From positions 1 to 29,384 of the forward strand of contig JAJNQE010000063.1 of the NCBI GenBank assembly GCA_021154985.1: a DNA stretch of 29,384 bases. Reading direction: 5' to 3'. The notes below the pieces were generated by a model, which saw only the letters and a list, made by a program, of their open reading frames with translations, was not told where the DNA came from and ran no database searches. A program made the translations under genes and the position numbers. Position 1 is the stretch's first letter, and every line of letters starts with the position of its first letter. This document shows, one piece after another, positions 7,846 through 18,114 of this stretch. The DNA is from Hydrogenophaga sp. (GTDB taxonomy: Bacteria > Pseudomonadota > Gammaproteobacteria > Burkholderiales > Burkholderiaceae_C).

Positions 7846-8138
7846 TGGCACAGGCTCACCCCGATCTTGAGGCAGTGGTTGATCTTGGCGATGGTCGCCC
7901 CCACCCACACGAAGGCCAGAATGCAAAACGCCACCAAGGGGAGGTGGCGTTCAAGCACAAATTTCGGCGTCACCAGCCGAGCCACTTGAACAAACGGTTT
8001 GCCCACCTGCTGAAGCACTTGGTAGAAGAGGTTCTGCTCGCGTTTTTGCCCCGCGAGCAGCCCCAACACCCACTGCCCGAAGAGCGCCAGCAGCGCGATT
8101 TCAGCGATCAGTTTGATGGAAGAAATGAAGAAGAGCAT
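7842..8138 (-). CDS. Small two-helix inner-membrane protein, unknown function
   Basis: From the ATG at 8138 this gives 98 residues. One hydrophobic segment spans about residues 3-29 (ISSIKLIAEIALLALFGQWVL), a basic/amphipathic linker follows (QKREQNLFYQVLQQVGKPFVQVARLVTP), and a second hydrophobic segment (about 68-87, LPLVAFCILAFVWVGATIA). A GTG at 8177 would add 13 unconserved-looking residues and is less likely, though neither start has a strong ribosome binding site. It overlaps the TPR gene by four bases. I do not recognise the family; it may anchor the TPR protein at the membrane. Confidence 0.75.
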   Translation of the reverse strand: MLFFISSIKLIAEIALLALFGQWVLGLLAGQKREQNLFYQVLQQVGKPFVQVARLVTPKFVLERHLPLVAFCILAFVWVGATIAKINHCLKIGVSLCQ

Positions 8139-8303
8139 GGGGCTTTCGCTTGGATTGGCGCCATTCTGGATTTGCACCTTACCGACTTCTTACAAACGCA
8201 GTCAGGCTTCATGGGAGGCAGGTCAAACCCTCTAAGGATTTACCCGCAGTCCTCTTTGAACGGGGGGTATAGGATGGGGAACGGATTCTTAAGTCCTACA
8301 CCC
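8139..8303. promoter_or_regulatory. Divergent intergenic region upstream of membrane/TPR and DUF294 genes
   Basis: These 165 bases separate two divergently read genes and should hold both promoters. The plus side contains a G6 run followed by TATAGGAT (8262-8275), which resembles a -10 element, but no matching -35 sits at 16-18 bases. No clear operator was found. Confidence 0.4.
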
Positions 8304-9782
8304 ATGACCATCCCACCCTCCGAACACCCCGACACGGGCACCGCCGGCCCGACAACGGGCGACGCCGCGCTCAACCTCATGAACACGCCGGTGCGCTCGC
8401 TGATCAAACGTGCACCCATCACCCTGCCCCCGCACACCAGCATCCGCGCGGCGGCACAGCTCATGAGCGAGCAACGCGTGTCGTCCGTGCTGATCGTGGA
8501 GCAAGACCATCTCTTCGGCCTGATCACCGACCGCGACCTGCGCAACCGGGTCATTGCAGCCGGGATGGACACCCAGCGACCGATCATGGACATCGCCACG
8601 CTGGCGCCCTTCTTCGTCAACGTGAACGACCCGGCGTTCAACGCGCTGCTGCTGATGGCGCGTCACAACATCCACCACGTGCCGGTGCTCGATGGTCAGC
8701 GCATCGCCGGCATGATCACGGCCACCGACCTGACCGAACAGCACAGCACCTCGGCGGTGTACCTGGCCGGCGACATCTACAAGCAGACGGAGGTGCAGGG
8801 GCTGCAGCGCGCCAGTGCGCGGATCAAGGCGCTGCAGCAAAGCCTGGCGGCGGCCGACGCCACCGCCTACAACACCGGCCACATCATCACAGCCATAACC
8901 GACGCCATCACCACCCGGCTGCTGCAGCTGGGCGAAGCGAAACTCGGCCCGGCGCCGGTGGACTACGTGTGGGTTGCGGCCGGCTCGCAGGCGCGCAGCG
9001 AACAGACCGCCAAGTCCGACCAGGACAACTGCCTGGTGCTCGACGACGCGTTTGACGAAACCAGGCATGGAGCGTATTTCCGCGAGCTCACACGCTTTGT
9101 CTGCGGCGGTCTGGACGCCTGTGGCTACGTGTATTGCCCCGGCGAGATGATGGCCATGACCGACGCCTGGCGCCAACCGCGTGCCCAGTGGGCCGAGTAC
9201 TTCCGCCGTTGGACCAGTGAGCCCGAACCCAAGGCGCTCATGCTCACCTGCGTGTTTTTTGATCTGCGCGCCATCCACGGAACAGCCAGCCTGCTCGACG
9301 ACCTGCGACGCGATGTGCTGCAGCACACCCGGGGCAACACGCTTTTTCTCGCCCACATGGTGGGCAACGCGCTCACGCACCAGCCGCCGCTCGGGTTTTT
9401 CAAGGGTTTGGCGCCTGCGCGCAGCGGAGAACACAAGGGCACCATCGACCTCAAACACAACGGCGTGGTGCCCGTCGTCGATCTGGCGCGCGTGTATGCC
9501 CTGGCGGGTGGGCACTCCGAGGTCAACACCCACGACCGGCTGTTGAGCGCTGCCGACGGCGGCGACATCAGCGCGCAGAGCGCGCGCGACCTGCGCGACG
9601 CGCTGGAGTTTCTGGCGGCCCTGCGCATCCAGCACCAGTCGCGCCAGATGGCCCTGGGTCAGGCACCCGACAACTTTCTCGATCCGGCAGAGATCTCCAA
9701 CTTCGAACGCACCCAGCTCAGGGACGCGTTCCAGGTGGTGCAGACCCTTCAGAGCGTCTTGTCCAGCCGATACACGCACTGA
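8304..9782 (+). CDS. CBS-pair / DUF294 nucleotidyltransferase-like protein
   Basis: This 492-residue cytosolic regulator has two CBS domains (about 27-150), which bind adenosyl ligands in known relatives, then a DUF294 putative nucleotidyltransferase domain with the GlnD-like signature G227-S228-Q-A-R-S-E and the metal-binding D239-Q-D241, and a DUF294 C-terminal helical domain. It lacks the cNMP-binding domain of some relatives. Such proteins often sit beside VC_2705-type symporters and DnaQ-like exonucleases; the substrate is unknown. The ATG at 8304 has no good ribosome binding site; an in-frame ATG at 8274 behind a G-rich stretch is possible (502 residues). It converges on the exonuclease fusion with 22 bases between stop codons. 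Confidence 0.9.
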   Translation: MTIPPSEHPDTGTAGPTTGDAALNLMNTPVRSLIKRAPITLPPHTSIRAAAQLMSEQRVSSVLIVEQDHLFGLITDRDLRNRVIAAGMDTQRPIMDIATLAPFFVNVNDPAFNALLLMARHNIHHVPVLDGQRIAGMITATDLTEQHSTSAVYLAGDIYKQTEVQGLQRASARIKALQQSLAAADATAYNTGHIITAITDAITTRLLQLGEAKLGPAPVDYVWVAAGSQARSEQTAKSDQDNCLVLDDAFDETRHGAYFRELTRFVCGGLDACGYVYCPGEMMAMTDAWRQPRAQWAEYFRRWTSEPEPKALMLTCVFFDLRAIHGTASLLDDLRRDVLQHTRGNTLFLAHMVGNALTHQPPLGFFKGLAPARSGEHKGTIDLKHNGVVPVVDLARVYALAGGHSEVNTHDRLLSAADGGDISAQSARDLRDALEFLAALRIQHQSRQMALGQAPDNFLDPAEISNFERTQLRDAFQVVQTLQSVLSSRYTH

Positions 9783-9804
9783 GCCGACGCAGCAGAACGG
9801 GGCG

Positions 9805-12003
9805 TCAGTACTTCAGGCGCGCGTAGTAGGTTTTTTGCGCCGCTTCCCTCGCCTGGCCCAGCGTGTGAATGCCTTGCTGGGCGAGCAGCGGGATCAGCTT
9901 GATGAAGATCTCGGCGGTGACCATGGCATCCCCCATGGCGGTGTGCCGCCCGATCACCGGCACATCGAACCGTTCGGCTATGGCCTCCAGGCGGTGCGAG
10001 TCCTGGTTGGGGTGGATCACGGCCGACAGCAGCAGGGTGTCGAGCACCGGCTGGTCGAACACCACGCCGGTGGACTTCTCCTTGAGCTGCAGAAAGCGCA
10101 TGTCGAAGGCGGCGTTGTGCGCCACCAGCACGGTGTCCTGAGCGAAAGCGTGAAAGGCGGGCAACACCTCGCCGATCTTCGGCTGGCCCACGACCATCGC
10201 CGGCTGGATGCCGTGGATGGGAATCGAGGCCGCAGGGATGCTGCGCTGCGGGTCCACCAGCTGCTCGAAACACTCCTGGCGCAGCAGCTTGCCATTGACG
10301 ATGCGCGCCGCGCCGATCTGGATGATCTCGTCGCCCTGCGCGGGCGCCAGCCCGGTGGTCTCGGTGTCGAACACGGTGTAGACCAGATCGACCAGTCGGC
10401 GATCGTCGAGCGAGCGGGTCTGCTCGGTGGCCTTGAAGAGATCGAAGTCGTAGTACTCGGGTCGGCTTTCGCTGCGCACGAAGGTGACGGCGTCCAGCTG
10501 GTCGCGCGGATCGGCCAGCGGCAGCAGGATGCGAAAGAACGCCTGGTGCCGCACCCGCTCGCGCTCGAACCAGAAAGCGCCGCCATGGCGCTCCACCACG
10601 TCGCGCACCGTGGTGCCGGTGGCTTCGGCGCCAGCGGTCAGCGGGTCCATCTCCCAGCTCATCACTGTCTCGTTGCTCATGGCCTGGCCCGACCACACCA
10701 GATCCAGCTGGGCCTTGCCTGCGCTGCCCGTGGCCCGGTCCAGGCGCAACTGCACAAACCGCACCCCGAACTCGTCTTTGAGCCGACCCGCCAGGTACAC
10801 CAGCGTCTGCAGCAGCGAAAAACTTTCCACCTTGAGCCACAACGTGGGGTTCATCTCCAGCACCGAGGCCGGAAGCCCGGTCACCGTTTCGATGCGGCGC
10901 AAGGCGGCGGACACCAGATCGGCACCAAGCATGTCCTCCAGTGGCCAGCGTGTCTTCAGGCTTTGTGCAGCGTCCGCTTCGATGCTGGCAATGCGGCGGC
11001 TCAAGGCGCTGGTCTCTTCGCGGATCACGCGCAGAAACCGTTCGCGCGCAGCGGATTCGAGATCGGGGTGGTCCAGCACATCCAGCGCCGCCTGCGTGTT
11101 GGCCAGCGCCGAGCGCGTGCCTTCGGTGAGCGTGTGCAAGACCCGGTCACGCGCCGACTCGGCTTCAAACTCGCGCGTGATGTTGTCGAGCATGAGCACA
11201 AAGCCGGTCAGCTCGGCGCGGTCGGCCGGGTCTTCGGCGGCCTGCGCCTGGCTGGAGCGCACCGGCGCCATCTGCACCCGCAGCAACTGCCCCACCGACG
11301 TGGAGGTGACGAACTGGGCCGATGGCTGGGCTGCGCCCGCGAGCATGCGCTGCTGGATGTTCTCCAGCGCGTGCGCCACAAGCTTGCGGTCGAACACCGC
11401 GTAGATCGATCGACCCAGGCCGATCAGCTCGGCGCCACCGGCCACCTCGGGCGCTTGCGAGAGTGCGCGAAACTGCACGCGCGCGCGCTGGTTGTAGAGC
11501 AGGATGCGGCCGTCCAGGTTGCACACCACCACGCTCTGCGTGAGTTCGGCCATAAGCGCAGCGAGCCGGCTCTTTTCCTGTTCGATGTTGTGGCTGGCCT
11601 CCTTCACCCGCGCATCCATGTCCTCACGCAGGCGCGTGCGTTGCGCCACCAGCTGGTTGATCACGCTGGTGACCGCGCGGTTCTCGGCGCTGCCCTGCGC
11701 GGGCAGGCTGCGGTCCACGTCGGTGCGCACCAGCACCATGCCCTCCTCGGCCAGCTGGGCGGTGGGTTCAATGAAATGCCGGATGAGCGCACGCAGCGCA
11801 AAAGCCATCACGCCGAACAGCACCACGACCATCATGGCGACCAGGGTGCCACGCGCACCCAGAAGGTCGGTCATGAGTTCGCGCTGCGGTGCATCCAGCG
11901 TCGACCACACGATGCACGCGGTTGCACCCAGCCACAGCAGCACCGAGGCACCGGCCAATGCGACACCCAACCAGACCCGACGGTCCACGCCCCGTCGGCT
12001 CAT
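9805..12003 (-). CDS. Membrane PAS/pseudokinase fused to DEDDh 3'-5' exonuclease
   Basis: The 732-residue protein has two membrane helices (about 11-33 and 52-74), a coiled coil (110-150), a PAS-like domain (150-280), a kinase-like dimerisation segment (283-345), a degenerate kinase ATPase domain (355-495) and a DnaQ-type exonuclease (540-705). The exonuclease is intact: D546 and E548 in DTETTG, D634 in HNAAFD, H687 and D692. The kinase half looks dead: Glu294 replaces the phosphoacceptor His (TEGTRSAL where HELRTPL is expected), and LLQTLVYLAGRL replaces the N-box, though a G2-like stretch and HGG remain. The ATG at 12003 follows GAAGGTT. It comes 50 bases after the response regulator, in the same operon. 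Its nucleic-acid substrate is unknown. Confidence 0.88.
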   Translation of the reverse strand: MSRRGVDRRVWLGVALAGASVLLWLGATACIVWSTLDAPQRELMTDLLGARGTLVAMMVVVLFGVMAFALRALIRHFIEPTAQLAEEGMVLVRTDVDRSLPAQGSAENRAVTSVINQLVAQRTRLREDMDARVKEASHNIEQEKSRLAALMAELTQSVVVCNLDGRILLYNQRARVQFRALSQAPEVAGGAELIGLGRSIYAVFDRKLVAHALENIQQRMLAGAAQPSAQFVTSTSVGQLLRVQMAPVRSSQAQAAEDPADRAELTGFVLMLDNITREFEAESARDRVLHTLTEGTRSALANTQAALDVLDHPDLESAARERFLRVIREETSALSRRIASIEADAAQSLKTRWPLEDMLGADLVSAALRRIETVTGLPASVLEMNPTLWLKVESFSLLQTLVYLAGRLKDEFGVRFVQLRLDRATGSAGKAQLDLVWSGQAMSNETVMSWEMDPLTAGAEATGTTVRDVVERHGGAFWFERERVRHQAFFRILLPLADPRDQLDAVTFVRSESRPEYYDFDLFKATEQTRSLDDRRLVDLVYTVFDTETTGLAPAQGDEIIQIGAARIVNGKLLRQECFEQLVDPQRSIPAASIPIHGIQPAMVVGQPKIGEVLPAFHAFAQDTVLVAHNAAFDMRFLQLKEKSTGVVFDQPVLDTLLLSAVIHPNQDSHRLEAIAERFDVPVIGRHTAMGDAMVTAEIFIKLIPLLAQQGIHTLGQAREAAQKTYYARLKY

Positions 12004-12052
12004 GGGGAACCTTCGGCCTGCGGGCGGGCTTGGGCATGGCGCGGTGCTGCGC

Positions 12053-12427
12053 TCACGCGGAGGGCTCCAGCAGATCGCGCACCTTCTGCACCAGCTCCTT
12101 GGTGGAGAACGGTTTGGTCATGTAGGCGTTGGCACCCAGCGCCAGACCCTTGGCCACATCGGTGTCGCGCCCCTTGGCGGTGAGCATCACGATCAAGGTG
12201 TGGCTCACCTCCTCATGGGCCCGCACCTCGCTGCATACATCGAACCCGGTCTTGATCGGCATCATCACGTCCAGCAGCACCAGCGCCGGGCGTTCGCGCA
12301 CGATGGCATCCATCGCTTCCTGCCCATCGCGCGCCAGCACCACCTCGAACCCCTCGCGCTTCATGAGGAACTCCAGCGAGATCAGGATGTTGGGCTCATC
12401 GTCGGCAATCAGGATCTTGTGGCTCAC
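12053..12427 (-). CDS. Single-domain response regulator (CheY-like receiver)
   Basis: The 124-residue product is a receiver domain and nothing more: acidic pair in ADDEP, phosphoacceptor Asp in LLDVMMP (about residue 53), Thr in MLTAKG and Lys in TKPFS. There is no DNA-binding or other output domain. The start is a GTG at 12427, with AAGGAG well placed upstream; it overlaps the kinase stop by four bases (GTGA), so the kinase and regulator are translationally coupled. Output must come through protein contacts, possibly with the downstream PAS/pseudokinase-exonuclease. In Vibrio and Pseudomonas the comparable regulator (CrbR/ErdR) carries a LuxR-type DNA-binding domain, which is missing here. 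Confidence 0.92.
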   Translation of the reverse strand: MSHKILIADDEPNILISLEFLMKREGFEVVLARDGQEAMDAIVRERPALVLLDVMMPIKTGFDVCSEVRAHEEVSHTLIVMLTAKGRDTDVAKGLALGANAYMTKPFSTKELVQKVRDLLEPSA

Positions 12428-15174
12428 GGTTCGTCTCCTTGCATTGTTGTTGGCGGCCGGCGCGGCAGCGAAAAACCGAACACCGCCCCCCGCCCCACTT
12501 CGGAACGCAGCCACATGCGTCCGCCGAAGTGCGCCACGATCTGGCGGCTGATCGGCAAACCCAGGCCGGTGCCACCGGGCCGGTAGTGGGCGTCGCCCCC
12601 CACCTGCCGAAACTTCTCGAACACCATGGCTTGCTGGTCGGGCGCAATGCCCGGTCCGTTGTCCTGCACCTCGACTGCCACGCCCGCGTCCCCTTCCTGC
12701 AATCGCACCACCACACGACCCGTGTCGCGCGGCGCGTATTTCGCCGCATTCGACAACAGGTTGAGCACCACCTGCATCAGCCGGTCGGCATCGGCATGCA
12801 CGGGCTGTACCTGCGCGGGCAGCTCCAGCTCCAGCGTCACACCGCGCTCGCGCAGCGGCTCGGCCATGGTGCCGGCGGCCTGCTCCAGCAGGGCCTTCAT
12901 GTCCACCTCGTTGTCGTGCCACTCGGCGTGGCCCGACTCGATCTTGGCCATGTCCAGCACCTGGTTCACCAGGCGGCTCAAGCGTTCGGTCTCGCCCACG
13001 ATGATGCCCACAAACTGCTGGCGCTGCACAGACTCCATCTCTGCATCGTCGCGCATCAGTTCGGCCAGAGCCCTGATCGAGGTCAAAGGTGTGCGCAGTT
13101 CGTGCGTCACCGACGACATGAAATCGTCTTTCAGCCGGTCCAGGCTCTTGAGCTGATCGTTGGCCTGGCGCAGATCGGCGGTTGCCCGCTCCAGCGACTG
13201 CGACTTTTCTTCCAGCGCGTGCGAGTAGGCGCGAAGCTGCGAGGCCTCGTCCAGAATGCGCATCACGTCGTCCAGGTCGAGCGCCTCCTCTTCCACCACG
13301 GAGGCCACCATGACCCGTGCCGAGGCGCTGCCGATGGCGCCCGCCAGCTGGGTTTCCACAAATTGCACCAGCCGGGCGTCGGCCGGGATCTGCTCGACCT
13401 GTCGCACGCCCACGCGCTGCGCGTAGTCGGCAAACAGTCGCTGCGCCGCCTCCACGCCCAGGAAGCGGCCCACCAGCGGCAGCAGGGCCGACACCTGTGC
13501 CTTGCCACGCCAGAACACCGGCCGAGAGGCCGCAGTGCGGTGAAACACGTCCACAAACAGCAACGCCTGACTGGTCTCGCGCGCGGTGGGCGCGCGCCAG
13601 AGCGACACGCCCACATACGCCGCCACATTGGCCAGCAGGCTCCAGATCAGCGAGTGGGTCAGGTTATCAAGCCCCGCCAGGCCCAGGAAAGCCTCGGGCT
13701 TGAGCAGCCACCAACCCCATGGGCCCTGCTCCAGAAAGCCCGCCGTGAGCCAGCCCGACTTCACCAGCGAGGGCAGCATCAGCGTGTAGGCCCAGAAAGC
13801 AAAGCCCAACACCAGACCCGCCAGGGCCCCGCGCTGCGTGCCGCCTTTCCAGTACATGCCACCCAGCAACGCCGGCGCGAACTGCGCCACCGCCGCGAAG
13901 CTGATGAGGCCAATGCTCACCAGCGCATAGGCTTCACCCGCGAGGTGGAAATACAAATAGCCCAGCAGCAAGATGCCCAGGATGGCCAGGCGCCGGATGC
14001 GCAGCAGCACCGCGGTGAGGTCGCCGCTGGCGCGCGCGCCAAAGCGCCGCATGCGCAGCAGCAGCGGCATCACGAGGTCGTTGCAGACCATGGTGGACAC
14101 CGCAATGGCCTCCACGATCACCATGCCGGTGGCGGCCGAGAGCCCGCCCACGAAGGCGAACAGCGCCAGTGCGCCCTGACCCTGGGAGAGCGGCAGCGAC
14201 AGCACAAAGGTCTCCGGGTCCATGCGCCCCGGCCCGAAATGCAGCAAACCGCCCAAGGCGATCGGCAGCACAAACAGGTTGATCAGCAGCAGGTACAACG
14301 GAAATGCCCACACCGCGCGCTTGAGGTGGTTCTCGTCCACGTTTTCCACCACCATCACCTGAAACTGGCGCGGGAGAAAAATCACCGACAGCATGGCCAG
14401 CAGCGTCAGGCCCAGCCACTGCGCGTAGGCAAACGGCTGGCCCTGACCGAACTGCATCAGGCGCCGCAGCTCGTCGACCGCATGGGCCTGGTCGAACAGC
14501 GCCGCCGGGCTCGCGAAGAGCCCAAAACACACGAACAAGCCCACCGCCAGAAACGCCACCAGTTTGACCACCGACTCGAACGCGATGGCCGCCACCATGC
14601 CTTCGTGGCGCTCGGTGCCGTCCAGGTGCCGCGCGCCAAACACGATGGTGAAACCAGCGAGCGCCAGCGCCACGTACAGCGTGCTGTCGCTCCACCAATC
14701 GGCGCTCTGTGCCACCGGCATGCCCAGCGGCGAGGTGAGCACTGCGTAGCCACTGGCAATCGCCTTGAGCTGCAGGGCGATGTAGGGGACGATGCCCACC
14801 ACCGTGATCAGCGTCACCAGGCCGGCCAGCAGCGGGCTCTTGCCGTAGCGGCTGGCAATGAAGTCGGCAATGGAGGTGATGCGGTAGGTCTTGGCGATGC
14901 GGATCATCTTGCGCACCACCATCCAGGCCAGCAGCATGGCCAGCATGGGCCCGAGGTAGATGGGCAGGAACCACACGCCCGAGCTGGCCGCGCGCCCCAC
15001 GCTGCCGAAGTAGGTCCACGCCGTGCAGTACACCGCCATGGACAGCGCATACACCCACGGGCTGGAGATCACCGAACGGCCCTGCGCGGCACGCCGGTCG
15101 CCCCAGTACGCCACCGCAAACAGCAGCAACAGGTAGGCAAACGAAACACCGATGACCAGCGGGGCCGAGAGCAT
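12424..15174 (-). CDS. CrbS-like sodium/solute symporter-histidine kinase
   Basis: This 916-residue sensor kinase has as input a full SSS/SLC5 transporter fold (about residues 1-560; VYCTAWTYFGSVGRAASSG, ITSIADFIASRYGKS, GGLSAATGMVIVEAIA), then a STAC domain (from about 570), a coiled coil, and a complete kinase core: phosphoacceptor H691 in THELRTPL, N-box LNLLSNAAKYAP, G1 DNGPGIAP, F-box FEKFRQV and G2 GGTGLGL. The architecture is that of CrbS (MxtR), which controls acetate use in Vibrio and Pseudomonas; an equivalent role is inferred from family and neighbours. The ATG at 15174 is five bases from the stop of the small upstream gene, with only a weak binding site, suggesting coupling. Confidence 0.93.
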   Translation of the reverse strand: MLSAPLVIGVSFAYLLLLFAVAYWGDRRAAQGRSVISSPWVYALSMAVYCTAWTYFGSVGRAASSGVWFLPIYLGPMLAMLLAWMVVRKMIRIAKTYRITSIADFIASRYGKSPLLAGLVTLITVVGIVPYIALQLKAIASGYAVLTSPLGMPVAQSADWWSDSTLYVALALAGFTIVFGARHLDGTERHEGMVAAIAFESVVKLVAFLAVGLFVCFGLFASPAALFDQAHAVDELRRLMQFGQGQPFAYAQWLGLTLLAMLSVIFLPRQFQVMVVENVDENHLKRAVWAFPLYLLLINLFVLPIALGGLLHFGPGRMDPETFVLSLPLSQGQGALALFAFVGGLSAATGMVIVEAIAVSTMVCNDLVMPLLLRMRRFGARASGDLTAVLLRIRRLAILGILLLGYLYFHLAGEAYALVSIGLISFAAVAQFAPALLGGMYWKGGTQRGALAGLVLGFAFWAYTLMLPSLVKSGWLTAGFLEQGPWGWWLLKPEAFLGLAGLDNLTHSLIWSLLANVAAYVGVSLWRAPTARETSQALLFVDVFHRTAASRPVFWRGKAQVSALLPLVGRFLGVEAAQRLFADYAQRVGVRQVEQIPADARLVQFVETQLAGAIGSASARVMVASVVEEEALDLDDVMRILDEASQLRAYSHALEEKSQSLERATADLRQANDQLKSLDRLKDDFMSSVTHELRTPLTSIRALAELMRDDAEMESVQRQQFVGIIVGETERLSRLVNQVLDMAKIESGHAEWHDNEVDMKALLEQAAGTMAEPLRERGVTLELELPAQVQPVHADADRLMQVVLNLLSNAAKYAPRDTGRVVVRLQEGDAGVAVEVQDNGPGIAPDQQAMVFEKFRQVGGDAHYRPGGTGLGLPISRQIVAHFGGRMWLRSEVGRGAVFGFSLPRRPPTTMQGDEP

Positions 15175-15176
15175 GG

Positions 15177-15389
15177 TCAGTCGGGTTGGGTCACGTTGCT
15201 GCGGTGTTCCACCACCCAGGCCAGCACGGCAATCAAGACCCCCCAGATGGCGAACAGCGCCAACGGAAACAGCGGCAGGCCCCACACGCGGGCATCGTGG
15301 TCCCACAGCGCGAGCAAAGGAAAGTTGAACAGCGCCGCAGCGGCGAAGAACAGGGCCACCAGGCGCTGGGCGGCAAGGCCTTTGAACAT
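15177..15389 (-). CDS. 70-residue membrane peptide upstream of the sensor kinase
   Basis: The ATG at 15389 is preceded by GAGGAG at ideal spacing and gives MFKGLAAQRLVAL onward. Two hydrophobic helices (about 9-28 and 38-61) are joined by a short loop (WDHDARVWG), and the tail is charged (EHRSNVTQPD). It is the first gene of the kinase-receiver-exonuclease operon and ends two bases before the kinase ATG. I do not recognise the family. Position and size suggest an accessory subunit for the transporter-type sensor, as DUF4212 and DUF485 proteins are for the transporters, but it resembles neither by eye. Confidence 0.75.
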   Translation of the reverse strand: MFKGLAAQRLVALFFAAAALFNFPLLALWDHDARVWGLPLFPLALFAIWGVLIAVLAWVVEHRSNVTQPD

Positions 15390-15484
15390 GTTGGTCTCCT
15401 CGATCGTCGCCACCGCTTCAGGCCGCTGGCGAGCCGCTCGATTGTGCGCCCTGCACTGACCCCGGTCTGACGGGGCCCACCATG

Positions 15485-15515
15485 CAAAAAGCGGCAGGGT
15501 TGCCCGCTGCCGCTT
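15485..15515 (-). terminator. Probable terminator after ppsA
   Basis: The arms 15489-15497 and 15507-15515 form a perfect nine-base stem with a nine-base loop. The A-run at 15486-15490 gives a short T-run on the minus strand. It lies 30 bases past the ppsA stop codon. Confidence 0.75.
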
Positions 15516-15544
15516 CTTCTACAGCGCGTGCGCGCGCAGAGCGT

Positions 15545-17956
<2,412 letters not shown>

Positions 17957-18114
17957 GGGAAAACTCCTAAGGTTGAAAAACCGGGGGTGTCCATGCAGGG
18001 GCGGGTGACCTGTTGTTCTGTTGTGGGTCTGGCACCGGGCAGGGAGGCAAATGAGACGGCGAGGCCATTGATAATGACCCCGACACAACACCCGGTATTG
18101 TAAGGACGAGCCCC
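17957..18114. promoter_or_regulatory. Divergent ppsA-ppsR intergenic region
   Basis: These 158 bases must carry promoters for both genes. An AT-richer stretch (18066-18077) contains TTGATA on the plus strand and CATTAT on the minus strand, but neither pairs with a partner element at normal spacing. No clear operator was identified. Confidence 0.45.

Noticed and set aside
8289..9779. 496-codon minus-strand frame opposite the DUF294 gene
   Set aside because: No recognisable motif; the plus strand carries CBS domains and the nucleotidyltransferase signature.
9835..15459. Two very long plus-strand frames (782 and 1006 codons) opposite the exonuclease and kinase genes
   Set aside because: Shadows of GC-rich genes. 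The minus strand holds complete kinase, receiver and exonuclease motifs with overlapping start/stop codons.
18068..18101. TTGATA and TATTGT as a ppsR promoter
   Set aside because: The spacing is 22 bases, well outside the 16-18 expected for a sigma-70 promoter, so it was not listed as one.
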